NCBI RefSeq assembly: GCF_001941845.1
Contig: NZ_CP018870.1
Location: 6,734,001-6,798,000, forward strand
Length of the DNA: 64,000 nucleotides
Direction: 5' to 3'
DNA from: Streptomyces sp. TN58
Lineage (GTDB): Bacteria > Actinomycetota > Actinomycetes > Streptomycetales > Streptomycetaceae
The notes under the pieces are model-generated. The model was not told where the DNA came from. It worked only from the letters and a program-made list of their open reading frames with translations, and ran no database searches. Below are positions 51,293 to 60,214 of this stretch, in pieces; positions within the stretch are counted from its first letter, which is position 1, and each line of letters opens with the position of its first letter. The position numbers and the translations under genes are program-made.

Positions 51293-52318
51293 TCAGTTCA
51301 CGCGTTCGATGCGGGCTCGGCGGATGAGGTTCTTGCCGGGTTCGCGTACTTGGTCGAAGGCGGAGTTGTTGAGGAGGACGCAGCTGCCGGAGGGTCCGTT
51401 GACGGTGACGGTGGTGGACTGGTTGTTGTCCAGGTTGGTGACCTTGAGCTTGGTTCCGACGGGGAAGTTCCCGCTGGTGGCGGCCGGGGGGCCGGCTTCG
51501 CCGGAGAGGGTGACGGTGGAGCCGGGGCAGACGACTTCTCCGGTGGCCGGGGGTGCCTGTCCGGCGCCGGGTGCCGTGGAGGGGGCGGCGGGTGCGGCGG
51601 GTGCGGCGCCGTTGGCGGGGGCGCCGCCGCCGTCGACGCGTTCGATGCGGGCTCGGCGGATGAGGTTCTTGCCGGGTTCGCGTACTTGGTCGAAGGCGGA
51701 GTTGTTGAGGAGGACGCAGCTGCCGGAGGGTCCGTTGACGGTGACGGTGGTGGACTGGTTGTTGTCGAGGTTGGTGACCTTGAGCTTGGTTCCGACGGGG
51801 AAGTTCCCGCTGGTGGCGGCCGGGGGGCCGGCTTCGCCGGAGAGGGTGACGGTGGAGCCGGGGCAGACGACTTCTCCGGTGGCCGGGGGTGCCTGTCCGG
51901 CGCCGGGTGCCGTGGAGGGGGCGGCGGGTGCGGCGCCGTTGGCGGGGGCGCCGCCGCCGTCGACGCGTTCGATGCGGGCTCGGCGGATGAGGTTCTTGCC
52001 GGGTTCGCGTACTTGGTCGAAGGCGGAGTTGTTGAGGAGGACGCAGCTGCCGGAGGGTCCGTTGACGGTGACGGTGGTGGACTGGTTGTTGTCCAGGTTG
52101 GTGACCTTGAGCTTGGTTCCGACGGGGAAGTTCCCGCTGGTCGCCGCCGGCGGACCCGCCTCACCCGACAGCGTCACCGTCGACCCCGGGCACACGACGT
52201 CGGGAGCGGCGGCATTGCCGGTCGCCACCGTCACGACGACCCCTCCGGTGACCAGGGCTCCCGTGGTGACAGAGAGCACGAGCTTCTTCGTAAGACTCAT
52301 CGTCCGTTTCCGGGACAT
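51293..52318 (-). CDS. Secreted protein with three near-identical double-psi-beta-barrel (RlpA-like) repeats
   Basis: A 341-residue secreted protein. After a signal peptide (about 1-36, ending TGNAAAP) come three repeats of about 78 residues, each VVCPGSTVTLSGEAGPP, FPVGTKLKVTNLDNNQSTTV, VNGPSGSCVLLNNSAFDQVR, EPGKNLIRRARIERV. They are joined by Pro/Ala-rich linkers. TKLKVTNLDNNQSTTVTVN resembles the double-psi beta-barrel of RlpA and expansin-like proteins, but the catalytic Asp of lytic RlpA proteins is not evident (VNGPSG). Two cysteines per repeat could form a disulfide. The repeats are almost identical in DNA. Start ATG 52318 with GAGGAG upstream. Likely a cell-wall binding or structural protein, inferred. 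Confidence 0.85.
   Translation of the reverse strand: MSRKRTMSLTKKLVLSVTTGALVTGGVVVTVATGNAAAPDVVCPGSTVTLSGEAGPPAATSGNFPVGTKLKVTNLDNNQSTTVTVNGPSGSCVLLNNSAFDQVREPGKNLIRRARIERVDGGGAPANGAAPAAPSTAPGAGQAPPATGEVVCPGSTVTLSGEAGPPAATSGNFPVGTKLKVTNLDNNQSTTVTVNGPSGSCVLLNNSAFDQVREPGKNLIRRARIERVDGGGAPANGAAPAAPAAPSTAPGAGQAPPATGEVVCPGSTVTLSGEAGPPAATSGNFPVGTKLKVTNLDNNQSTTVTVNGPSGSCVLLNNSAFDQVREPGKNLIRRARIERVN
51300..52195. repeat. Three large tandem DNA repeats (336 and 327 bp) in a secreted-protein gene
   Basis: Copies begin at about 51300, 51636 and 51963. The periods of 336 and 327 bp differ by 9 bp in the linker. Copies are nearly identical, with only a few changes such as CCAGG versus CGAGG in the Asp-Asn-Asn region. 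In the promoter-proximal copy identity stops abruptly near 52140: beyond it the protein remains the same but synonymous codons differ. Confidence 0.9.
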
Positions 52319-52625
52319 TGACACTCCTCGATCCGATGGGCGCTGCCTCCCCTGCGTCCTGCATACGCCCGCCGCCACCAGCGGGTTCGGTTCTTGTCGC
52401 CGTCTTACAAATCCGGCGGTGCGAGGGCCCGAGGGTGCCGTCCGCCGCCTGCCGCGGCGTACCCGGAGCACCCCGCCGCGTACGAAGGCGCAGGTGGCAG
52501 CCCCCTGCGCGGATGCCCGTCGACGCGAACGGCGCGCCGACGGCCCCGGACGGACCGCTCGAAAGCGGACGCCGGGGCCGCCGGCTCCTTAAGGTTGCCT
52601 TGATCCGGCCTTAAACCTCCGGGCA
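52319..52625. other. Promoter region of the triple-repeat protein and terminator region of the methyltransferase
   Basis: A 307-bp segment. A start-proximal ribosome binding site GAGGAG serves the repeat protein. Near 52590 lies the AT-richer TTAAGGTTGCCTTGATCCGGCCTTAAACC, containing the interrupted inverted repeat TTAAGG / CCTTAA around a short spacer. This could be a regulator site or part of the methyltransferase 3' end signal. No gene is supported. Confidence 0.4.
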
Positions 52626-53486
52626 TCAGGCGCGGACCGCCCGGATGATCCAGACCGCCGACGCGAACAGCACCCCTTCGTCGGTCTCGTGGGCGGTGAG
52701 CGTGGCCCTCAGATCCTCGATCGCACGACGCCGGTCCCCCTCGTCGAGACCGTCGAGCATCCAGCCGAGCAGGCCCAGCGTGAACCGCTCCGCGTCGGCC
52801 GCGTCCTCACCGAACCACATCGCCTCACCGTGCGGCTCCAGCCCGACGTCCGTGAAACCGGCGGCGCCCAGCACACCCCGTACGCGCTCGGGATCGGCCA
52901 GCGAGAACGGCCCCGGAGCGCCGGGCGGCGGCCCGGCCATCGGACGCCCCGCGGCCAGAGCCTGCGTGAAGGCGAGGAACCACTCGTTGCCCGCCGCCTC
53001 CTGCCAGACCAGCTGTACGAGGCGTCCGCCGGGGCGCAGGGCACCGCCGACGTTGCGGAAGGCGGCGACCGGATCGGCGAAGAACATCGTCCCGGTGCGG
53101 CTGACGGCCACGTCGAACGACGCCGCCGGGAAGGCGTGGACCTGGGCGTCCGCCTGCACGAACTCGATGTTGTGCACACCCTCGGTGGCCGCCCGCCGCC
53201 GTGCCACGCCCAGCATCGCCGCCGACAGGTCCACACCCAGCGCGTGGCCGCCGCTCGCCCGCCGGGCGACCGCGCGGGTGGTCTCACCGGTGCCGCAGCC
53301 GACGTCCAGCACCCGGTCGGCGGGGTACACGTCGGCCGCGTCCAGGAAGGGCTTCCGGTAGGCGCGGACCGCGCGGTCGAACCGGTCGGCGTGCTCCGCC
53401 CAGTACGCGCCCTCCTGCCCGTCCCAGGCACGTGCCTGCTCGGCGTTCGCGGGATCGACCCGATCGGTTCTGCTCACGGCCGCCAC
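52626..53486 (-). CDS. SAM-dependent methyltransferase
   Basis: A 286-residue class I methyltransferase. The SAM motif is VLDVGCGTGETTRAVA, followed by ALGVDLSAAMLGVARRRA, EFVQADAQVHAFPAASFDV and the post-motif LRPGGRLVQLVWQE. The C-terminal lid includes GFTDVGLEPHGEAMW. The substrate is unknown. The start is ATG 53486. It overlaps nothing but sits 43 bp downstream of the SpoIIE phosphatase (same strand), so cotranscription is possible. Confidence 0.92.
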   Translation of the reverse strand: MAAVSRTDRVDPANAEQARAWDGQEGAYWAEHADRFDRAVRAYRKPFLDAADVYPADRVLDVGCGTGETTRAVARRASGGHALGVDLSAAMLGVARRRAATEGVHNIEFVQADAQVHAFPAASFDVAVSRTGTMFFADPVAAFRNVGGALRPGGRLVQLVWQEAAGNEWFLAFTQALAAGRPMAGPPPGAPGPFSLADPERVRGVLGAAGFTDVGLEPHGEAMWFGEDAADAERFTLGLLGWMLDGLDEGDRRRAIEDLRATLTAHETDEGVLFASAVWIIRAVRA

Positions 53487-53529
53487 CTCCCGTGGTCGCG
53501 CAACCGGACCGCCGGCCGACGCCGGTCCG

Positions 53530-55995
53530 TCAGACGAGGGGCAGGTTCTGTTCGGACCAGACGGTCTTGCCTCCCATGGTGTAGCGGCTTCCCCAGCGGT
53601 GCGACAGCTGGGCGACGATGTACAGGCCGCGGCCGCCCTCCTCGGAGCTCCGTGCGCGCCGCATCCTCGGCTGAGTGTTGCTGGAGTCCGAGACCTCGCA
53701 CGTCAGGGTGTCCGCCCGGATCAGGCGCAGCCGGACGGGGCCGCCGGCGTGGCGGATGGCGTTGGTGACCAGCTCGCTGACGATGAGCTCCGTGCTGAAC
53801 GACAGCTCGTCGAGGTCCCAGGCCGTCAGCTGGGCCAGGACGAGATGGCGGGCCTCGGAGACGACCGCGGGCTCGGCGTCGAGCAGCCACGTCGCGATGG
53901 CCGACGTGTCCACCACCCGGGTACGCGCCAGCAGCAGGGTGACGTCGTCCCTCAGCCTGCCCGGCGGCAACCCCTCCACGATGTCGTGCCGGGCCTGCCG
54001 CAGCGGTCTGCCGAGCACGTCCGAGCGCAGCAGCCGTTCCGCCAGGTCGCGCATGCCCTCGTCGACGTCCCCCTCCCCGCGCTCGATCAGGCCGTCGGTG
54101 TACAGGGCGAGGACGCTCCCCGGCGGCAGATCGAGTTCGACCGGCTCGAAGGGCCACCCGCCCACCCCCAGGGGCGGGCCGGGGCTCAGCTCGACGTACT
54201 CCACGGTCCCGTCCGGGCCGACCACCGCCGGCGGCGGGTGGCCCGCGCTCGCCATGACGCAGGTACGGGTGACGGGGTCGTACACGGCGTACAGGCAGGT
54301 GGCCCCGGCCGGGCCGGCGGGCAGCGGGACGCCCCCGTCGTCGTCGTCCGCGTCGTCGCTCTCGGCCTCGGCCGCGACCGGCACGACCATGTCGTCCACG
54401 TGCGCCAGCAGCTCCTCCGGCTCCAGTTCCAGGTCCGCCATGGCCCGTACGGCGCTGCGCAGCCGCCCCATCATGGCCGTGGCGTGCAGCCCGTGGCCGG
54501 CGACGTCCCCGACCACCAGGGCGACCCGGGCCGACGACAGGGGGATGACGTCGAACCAGTCGCCGCCCACTCCGCTGTCCGCGTCGGCGGGCAGGTACAG
54601 GCCGGCGGCCTCCACCGCGGGCTTCTCCGAGGTGGCCGGCGGCAGCAGGCTGCGCTGCAGGCCCACGGCGGTGCGGCGTTCCTTGGTGTAGCGCCGGGCG
54701 TTGTCGACGGCGACGGCCGCGCGCGCGGCGATCTCCTCCAGCAGCGCCAGGTCGTCCTCCTCCAGAGCAGGGCCGTCCCCGGTGCGCCAGAGCATGAGCC
54801 GGCCGAAGGTGATGCCCCGGGCGCACAGCGGGGCCGTCATCGCCGAACGCGCACCCGGGACGGTCGAGGCCCACTCCGGGACCGTGTCGCCCCCCGGCTG
54901 TGCCGGCCGGTCGCCGATGCCGGTGACCAGCTCTCCCCGGTGCGCCCGCTGCGCGGACGCGGAGGACGGCGCCGCGAACCGGGTCGTCGTCCCCGTCCGC
55001 AGCGCCTCCGTCCGCGGCCCGGCGACGGCCATCCGGATCAGGTGCAGGGGCAGGGGCCCGTCCGCCGCCGGCTCCCCGCCGGTGAGCACGGTCTCGGCGA
55101 GGTCCACCGCGGCGCAGTCGCCGAGCGTGGGCGCCAGGACCTTCACCAGGTCCTCGACGGTGCGCAGGACGGACAGCGAACCGCCGAGCGCCTCGGTCGC
55201 GCGGTAGAGGAGGTCCAGGCGGCCGCGCGAGCGCTCGTGGTCGGTGACGTCGGTGAACACCGCCGCCACACCCATCGGCTGGTCGTCGGGCTCCTGGAGC
55301 CGGAACGCCTGGATGGTCACGATCCGGCCGCCCCGCGGATCGTCCAGGGTGCGCACGGCCGTGTTGAAGCCGGCCAGGGGCGTCCCGCTGTCCAGGACCT
55401 CCCGCAGCCGGGCCTCGATGGTGCGTGCGTCCTCGGCCCACAGGAAGTCGCCCAGCCGCCGGCCGTACAGCTCGACGGGCACCCCGGTGTAAGGCAGCAG
55501 GTGCGTGTTCGTGCGCAGCAGGCGCAGGTCCCCGTCGAAGACGGCCAGGCCGACCCGGCCCTGGAGGAACAGTTCCCTCGTGAAGGCGTGGTCCTGCCGC
55601 CACCGGGCGACCAGCTCCAGGGGGGCGCCGACCACGAGGCACCGGACCGGCGCCGCGCCCGGTGCGCCGTCGTGCAGCGGGACGACGCGGAAGCCGATCT
55701 CCAGCTCGCCGCCCGAGCCGTGCCGCAGCGTGACCCGGCCCTCCCAGCCCTCCCGGTCCTCCCGGTCCGCTCGCCGTTCCCGGCCCCGCCTGCCCTGGGC
55801 CAGGACCTCCTCCCAGGCGCCCGCGTCCGCGAGGAGGTCCCGTGCGGGCCGGCCGCACACGTCCGCCGACCGGCGCTCCAGCAGGGCTTCGGCGGCCGGT
55901 GTCCAGGCGAGGACCGTCCCGGCACCGTCCAGCACGGCCGCGGCCGTGTGCGTGGCGGCGAAGGGGTAGTCCTGGTTGCTCTCGCTGGCGCGCAT
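53530..55995 (-). CDS. PAS-GAF-SpoIIE phosphatase with C-terminal RsbW-like ATPase domain
   Basis: An 821-residue regulator. Two PAS-like segments (about 15-80 and 150-260, including GLAVFDGDLRLLRTNTHLL), a GAF domain (about 275-440), a PP2C/SpoIIE phosphatase (about 465-680: DSGVGGDWFDVIPL, VALVVGDVAGHG, GSVLALYTDGLIERG) and a GHKL ATPase (about 695-815: SELVTNAIRHAGGPVRL, GRGLYIVAQLSHRWG). The last domain is like anti-sigma kinases, so phosphatase and kinase activities of partner switching are in one chain. Start ATG 55995 was chosen at the homology boundary; the upstream ribosome binding site is weak and an extension to 56118 cannot be excluded. Confidence 0.92.
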   Translation of the reverse strand: MRASESNQDYPFAATHTAAAVLDGAGTVLAWTPAAEALLERRSADVCGRPARDLLADAGAWEEVLAQGRRGRERRADREDREGWEGRVTLRHGSGGELEIGFRVVPLHDGAPGAAPVRCLVVGAPLELVARWRQDHAFTRELFLQGRVGLAVFDGDLRLLRTNTHLLPYTGVPVELYGRRLGDFLWAEDARTIEARLREVLDSGTPLAGFNTAVRTLDDPRGGRIVTIQAFRLQEPDDQPMGVAAVFTDVTDHERSRGRLDLLYRATEALGGSLSVLRTVEDLVKVLAPTLGDCAAVDLAETVLTGGEPAADGPLPLHLIRMAVAGPRTEALRTGTTTRFAAPSSASAQRAHRGELVTGIGDRPAQPGGDTVPEWASTVPGARSAMTAPLCARGITFGRLMLWRTGDGPALEEDDLALLEEIAARAAVAVDNARRYTKERRTAVGLQRSLLPPATSEKPAVEAAGLYLPADADSGVGGDWFDVIPLSSARVALVVGDVAGHGLHATAMMGRLRSAVRAMADLELEPEELLAHVDDMVVPVAAEAESDDADDDDGGVPLPAGPAGATCLYAVYDPVTRTCVMASAGHPPPAVVGPDGTVEYVELSPGPPLGVGGWPFEPVELDLPPGSVLALYTDGLIERGEGDVDEGMRDLAERLLRSDVLGRPLRQARHDIVEGLPPGRLRDDVTLLLARTRVVDTSAIATWLLDAEPAVVSEARHLVLAQLTAWDLDELSFSTELIVSELVTNAIRHAGGPVRLRLIRADTLTCEVSDSSNTQPRMRRARSSEEGGRGLYIVAQLSHRWGSRYTMGGKTVWSEQNLPLV

Positions 55996-56158
55996 GCGTG
56001 CCCATTTCGTCCGCCGGTCCCGCTGTCCCCATGCTGGCCGATGTCCGGGGCGGCAGCCACAGGCGTTGCGCCGTCCGGGACCGCTCCGGGCGTCACTGCC
56101 AGTGTCCCGCGAACACACCGCCGGCGCCGCACGCCCGCCGGGGATTTCGGGACAGCCC

Positions 56159-57334
56159 TCAGGGGGCAGCCCTCAGGAGGGTGACCGCCTCGGCGAAGTC
56201 GGCGTAGGCGGGCTCGAAGGTCCGCGCGGCGACGAGGTACATCGACCGGTCCGTCAGGGCCCGGGCAAGGCGTGCGGGGTCGTCGGACAGGCGGCGGGCG
56301 AGGGCCACGCCCTCGTCGAAGTACGGCTTGAAGCGCTCCGCGAACCGGTGGTGACGGTTGCCCTCGGCCACCGCGGCCCGGATGCTGATCCTGCGCTGGA
56401 CGTCGACCAGTTCGGGCAGCCGTCCCGCCTCGCGCAGTGCCCGCGCCTCCGCTTCCAGCGCCGGCAGCGTGTGGAGGAAGGCGTCCCGGGTGGGGCTCCA
56501 CCGCTCGACATCGGTGCCGAAGGGCAGCATCGGGGAATCGGCGCTCGCAGCCGGTTCGTCGCCCCGGCCCGACAGGGTGAACAGGGTGACCCACCATCCG
56601 AGGATGCAGCTCCAGTTCCTCGGTTCGCCGTTCGCCGCCAACTCCTTCAGCACGGCCAGGGCTTCCTGACGGTGGGCAGCGGCGTCCGCCCCGTCCCCGG
56701 CGGCCTCACGCATCCGGGAGTGGTGCACCAGCTCCCAGGTGAGGATGGCCAGTGCCGTGCCCTGCTCGGCGGTCCTGCGACGGGTCCGGTCGAGGAGCTC
56801 GCGGAAGACGGCCGATGCCGCGTCGTGGCGCCCGGCGCCCTCCAGGTTCGCCGCCCACTCGACCATGTCCCAGAAGGACGGCTCCGACGTGTCGCCCCGG
56901 ACTGCCTTCCCGTTGAGTTCGGCGGCCTCCCCGAAGCGCCCCTCCTCCGCAAGGGCGTTCGCCAGCGGCCCGCTCTTTCCCAGCTCGGCCATCTCCTCGC
57001 ACGCCGCGTGTCCTTCCGCCCGGCGGCCGAGGGCGAACAGGGCCCGCTGGTGGGTTTCCAGGGCCTTGCACAGGCGTTCCGCCCGGGTCGGCACACCGGC
57101 ATCGATGCTCCGGGCGGCTCCGACCGCCTCGGTGGTCAGTGCCAGCTTCGCCGTCGGTTCCGGGCTGCGGTAGCTCATCCAGACGAGCGCGTCGACCAGC
57201 TTCGGCAGATACGCCTTCGGGCTCACCTCCGCCAGCACCCGGTACGCGCCGGCCTCTTCGAACAGGCTCAGCCGCCCGGAACCCAGCAGCAGCACGCGGG
57301 CCCGCAGTACGGCGTCGTGATCGATCTCCCCCAT
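56159..57334 (-). CDS. TPR-like hypothetical protein
   Basis: A 391-residue soluble protein built of helix pairs typical of tetratricopeptide repeats, for example LCKALETHQRALFALGRRAE, NALAEEGRFGEAAELNGKA and WAANLEGAGRHDAASAVFRE. No catalytic or membrane segment was seen. The start is ATG 57334 behind GGGGGAA; an earlier in-frame ATG at 57397 is less likely. It probably mediates protein-protein contacts. No neighbour explains its target. Confidence 0.75.
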   Translation of the reverse strand: MGEIDHDAVLRARVLLLGSGRLSLFEEAGAYRVLAEVSPKAYLPKLVDALVWMSYRSPEPTAKLALTTEAVGAARSIDAGVPTRAERLCKALETHQRALFALGRRAEGHAACEEMAELGKSGPLANALAEEGRFGEAAELNGKAVRGDTSEPSFWDMVEWAANLEGAGRHDAASAVFRELLDRTRRRTAEQGTALAILTWELVHHSRMREAAGDGADAAAHRQEALAVLKELAANGEPRNWSCILGWWVTLFTLSGRGDEPAASADSPMLPFGTDVERWSPTRDAFLHTLPALEAEARALREAGRLPELVDVQRRISIRAAVAEGNRHHRFAERFKPYFDEGVALARRLSDDPARLARALTDRSMYLVAARTFEPAYADFAEAVTLLRAAP

Positions 57335-57534
57335 GTTCCCCCAGTCTCCGGGTGATGCACGAAGGAGATTCTGGGAGTTGGCGGGCGGACCGGACAAGCC
57401 TCGCGAAGTGTGCTTTCCGTCCTACGAAAAAGGCCTCTGACCTGTCATGATGTACGTGCCCTCACCCTTCCGCCGACCACGCGGCCCACCCGGCGCGCTG
57501 ACGGCCTCGGCGGGCGGACCGATAGCCTGCCCCC

Positions 57535-58510
57535 GTGAACGGACCAACCGAGGCCGCCGGCAAGGGACTTGAAGGCAAGGACTGGGCGGCCACACGCTCC
57601 TGGGTGGAGAAGGGGCTGGCCGACGGGGAGCACATCGAGCAGGTCGTACGGCTGCGCGGCGGCTGGACCTCCCAGATGCGCCGACTGGACCTCGCCGGCC
57701 CGGACGGTCGGCGCTCGCTCGTCCTGCGCTCCTTCGTCAAGCCCTTCTACGTCCGGCACGCGGAAGGCCTGTTGACCCGGGAGGCGGCCGTCCTGCGTCG
57801 GCTGCGCGGGACCGCCGTACCAGCGGCCACGCTCGCGGCCGTGGACGCGACCGCGCGGTACTGCGATCATCCGTCCCTGCTGATGTCCCTGCTGCCGGGG
57901 ACCGTGCGCCTGGACGACGAGGACGCCGACGACCGCACCGCACTGCTGGCCCGCCAACTCGTGGCCGTCCACCGGCTGCCGACGACCGCGTCGCAACGCC
58001 CTCGGCCCTATCAGGCGTGGACCTCGCCCGAGTGGGTGGTGCTGCCCGCCGCCACCGAACGGCCTGAGCTCTGGCGGCGGGCCGTCGACGCCATCCGCCG
58101 TGACCCGCCGGTACACCAGGGTTGCTTCCTGCACCGGGACTTCCATCCCGGCAACGTCCTCTTCGCAGGCGTCGGCGGTGCCCTCCGCGTCAGCGGCATC
58201 GTCGACTGGGTGGAGACCTCCTGGGGGCCGGCCGACCTGGACGTGGCCCACTGCTCGACGGCTCTCGCCCTCCTGCACGGGGTCCCCGCAGGCATGCGCT
58301 TCGCCGACCGGTACGTCGCCGCCGGGGGCACCCTGGCCGGCGGGACCGCCCATCTGTACTGGCGGCTGCTGGACGCGCTGGGCTTCGCGCCCGACGCGGA
58401 GAAGGTCGCCGGTCCCCTGGCGGGAGCTGGGCCGTGCCGACCTGACAGCAGATGTCCTGGCTCGCAGGCTGGAGGCGTACGTAGAGGCCCTGTTCGAGCG
58501 CTACGCCTGA
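57535..58510 (+). pseudogene. Aminoglycoside phosphotransferase-like kinase with a frameshift near the C-terminus
   Basis: An APH/choline-kinase-family protein of about 325 residues. It has a fuzzy N-lobe, then the catalytic loop FLHRDFHPGNVLF (HxDxxxxN) and the metal-binding IVDWVET, and DLDVAHCSTALALL. After EKVAGP the reading frame shifts: frame one runs on out of register, while frame two gives PWRELGRADLTADVLARRL and a proper end, LEAYVEALFERYA, at TGA 58508. Removing one C from the CCCC run at 58414-58417 restores it. It could be a sequencing error or a real frameshift. The start is GTG 57535. Substrates vary in this family. Confidence 0.85.
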
Positions 58511-58597
58511 ACCGGCACGGAGGGGGGCGGGCCCCCGGGCGGCCGGACCTCCGGTTGCCGCACCATGCCTCGGTTCCATGTTCACCCGGACGGACCT

Positions 58598-58613
58598 ATA
58601 CCTTCGGCGGTAT
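58598..58613 (+). promoter_or_regulatory. Hairpin/operator-like inverted repeat at the PAP2 start codon
   Basis: The repeat ATACC-TTCGGC-GGTAT lies across the ATG of the PAP2 gene (58612). It could mask the start codon in RNA or be a DNA operator. The upstream ribosome binding site is weak. Confidence 0.35.
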
Positions 58614-59541
58614 GGAATCGAACAAACGGTATGGGTGGGGTCGGCGCTCCGCGGCAGCGGTCGTCGTGAGTGGAGCCGGGGTGGCGGGCGTGGCATGGGC
58701 GGCGCCCGGCGGGACGGCGGGTGCGGACGGGGCGGTGCACGTCACGGCGGGTCTCTCCGCCCGGGCGTACCGGGCGGTGAACGCGGAGGCAACGGACGGG
58801 CCCGCGTGGTTGGCAGGCGTGCTGGAGGCGGCGAGCGAGGGCACGGTGCTGCTGCTCGGCCTGCTGCTGGTCTGGGCGGCATGGAGCGCGCTGCGCCGCA
58901 AGGACGTGGCGGGCCTGGCCGGGGCGGCCGTCGCGGCCGCCGGAACCGTCGTCGCCTACGGGGTCAGCGAGACGCTCAAGGTCATCCTCGACGAGGAACG
59001 CCCCTGCCGCGCCCTGCCGGGTGTCCGGGCGCTCGTGGAGTGCCCCGAGCCGGGTGACTGGTCGTTCCCCAGCAACCACTCCACCCTCGCCGTCGCACTG
59101 GCCGTCGGTGTGACCCTCGTCCGCCCTCGGCTCGCCTTCCTCGCCCTGCCGGTCGGCGCGGCGGCCGCCGCGCTGCGGGTGCTGGTCGGCGTGCACTATC
59201 CGCACGACGTCCTGGCGGGCACGGTGCTCGGCACGACGACCGCGGTGACACTGATGCTCCTGCTGCGGACCCCTGCCGAACAGGTGGTCGGACGGCTCGG
59301 ACCGTTCCGCGACCAGGCCGGTCCCGTGCGCGACCACGGCCGCCACAGGCGGACGGCCGACGCCCGGACGCACCAGGGCCGAGCTGACGTGCGCACCCGC
59401 CGTTTCGAGGCCGCCGAGCACGCCCCGCTCCCGGCGGGCCGGGGCCCCGACGCCGGCGAGGGCCGCGCGACGGCCACCCACCCGGGCCCCCGCACCCCCG
59501 GAGGCGAGACGCGCGACGAACGGGGCCGCGGCCTGCGGTGA
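58612..59541 (+). CDS. PAP2-superfamily membrane phosphatase
   Basis: A 309-residue protein. A short basic start and a membrane helix (about 12-28) lead to a core with about five helices. The three PAP2 motifs are present: KVILDEERPCR (K-x6-RP), FPSNHS (SGH-like, with the His) and RVLVGVHYPHDVLAG (R-x5-H-x3-D). It dephosphorylates lipid phosphates such as phosphatidic acid or undecaprenyl diphosphate outside the membrane. A hydrophilic C-terminal tail of about 75 residues is unusual. It is separate from the APH gene, although one reading frame runs through both. The start ATG is 58612. Confidence 0.88.
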   Translation: MESNKRYGWGRRSAAAVVVSGAGVAGVAWAAPGGTAGADGAVHVTAGLSARAYRAVNAEATDGPAWLAGVLEAASEGTVLLLGLLLVWAAWSALRRKDVAGLAGAAVAAAGTVVAYGVSETLKVILDEERPCRALPGVRALVECPEPGDWSFPSNHSTLAVALAVGVTLVRPRLAFLALPVGAAAAALRVLVGVHYPHDVLAGTVLGTTTAVTLMLLLRTPAEQVVGRLGPFRDQAGPVRDHGRHRRTADARTHQGRADVRTRRFEAAEHAPLPAGRGPDAGEGRATATHPGPRTPGGETRDERGRGLR

Positions 59542-59725
59542 GGGCCGCGATCGCGCGGACACCCCCGCCGATCACGGCGCCCGCGCCGACCGGCACCACC
59601 CTCCCGACGAACGGCCCCGCCCACAGGCCGGTGCCGGCATCCGGACCAAGTCCGGGATCCGGGACCGTCACATCCGGCGGGGCCGTCCGGTCTCAGCTGC
59701 AGGACCGCGAAGGAAAGGGAGACCG

Positions 59726-60178
59726 ATGAAGACTCTGCTCGTGTGCACGTCCGTGTCCCACGGCAACACCCGGCGGGTGGCGGCGGCGATGGCCGAGGTG
59801 CTCGCGGCGCGCGTGGTCGCGCCGCACGAGGTGACGGCCGCGGAGGTGGCGGCCCACGACCTGGTGGGCTTCGGCTCCGGCGTCTTCTCGCAGCGGATGC
59901 ACCCGGACCTGCTCGCCTTCGTGCGCGCCCTGCCGACGGCATCGGGGCGGGCCTTCGTGTTCGCCACGAGCGGCCTGCCGGAGATCCCGTTCGCGCCGTA
60001 CACCCGGCCGCTCGTACGGCTCCTCCAAGGCAGGGGGTACGCCGTCGAGGACACCTTCACCTGCCGGGCCTTCGACACGTGGGCACCGTTCCGGCTGGTC
60101 GGTGGCATCCGCAAGCACCGGCCCGACGCGGGCGACCTGTCCGCCGCCCGCGCCTTCGCCACCCGCCTCAGGGGCTGA
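59726..60178 (+). CDS. Flavodoxin family protein
   Basis: A 150-residue flavodoxin-fold protein. The FMN phosphate loop is LVCTSVSHGNTRRVAAAMA near the N-terminus; LVGFGSGVFSQRMHPDLLAF and the FATSGL loop complete the fold. It is a one- or two-electron carrier. The start is ATG 59726 behind AAAGGGAGACC. It is convergent with a methyltransferase gene. No obvious redox partner is adjacent. Confidence 0.92.
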   Translation: MKTLLVCTSVSHGNTRRVAAAMAEVLAARVVAPHEVTAAEVAAHDLVGFGSGVFSQRMHPDLLAFVRALPTASGRAFVFATSGLPEIPFAPYTRPLVRLLQGRGYAVEDTFTCRAFDTWAPFRLVGGIRKHRPDAGDLSAARAFATRLRG

Positions 60179-60214
60179 ATCCGCTGCCGCCGCGGTCCGG
60201 GCCCGCCGCCGGCG

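Noticed and set aside
51300..52195. Large direct repeats resembling a repeat array
   Set aside because: The units are 327-336 bp, coding throughout and nearly identical in protein; this is a repeat-domain gene, not a CRISPR array.
57535..59541. Fusion of the APH kinase and the PAP2 phosphatase
   Set aside because: The reading frame runs through because of a frameshift in the APH gene; the linker is non-homologous and the PAP2 part has its own start.
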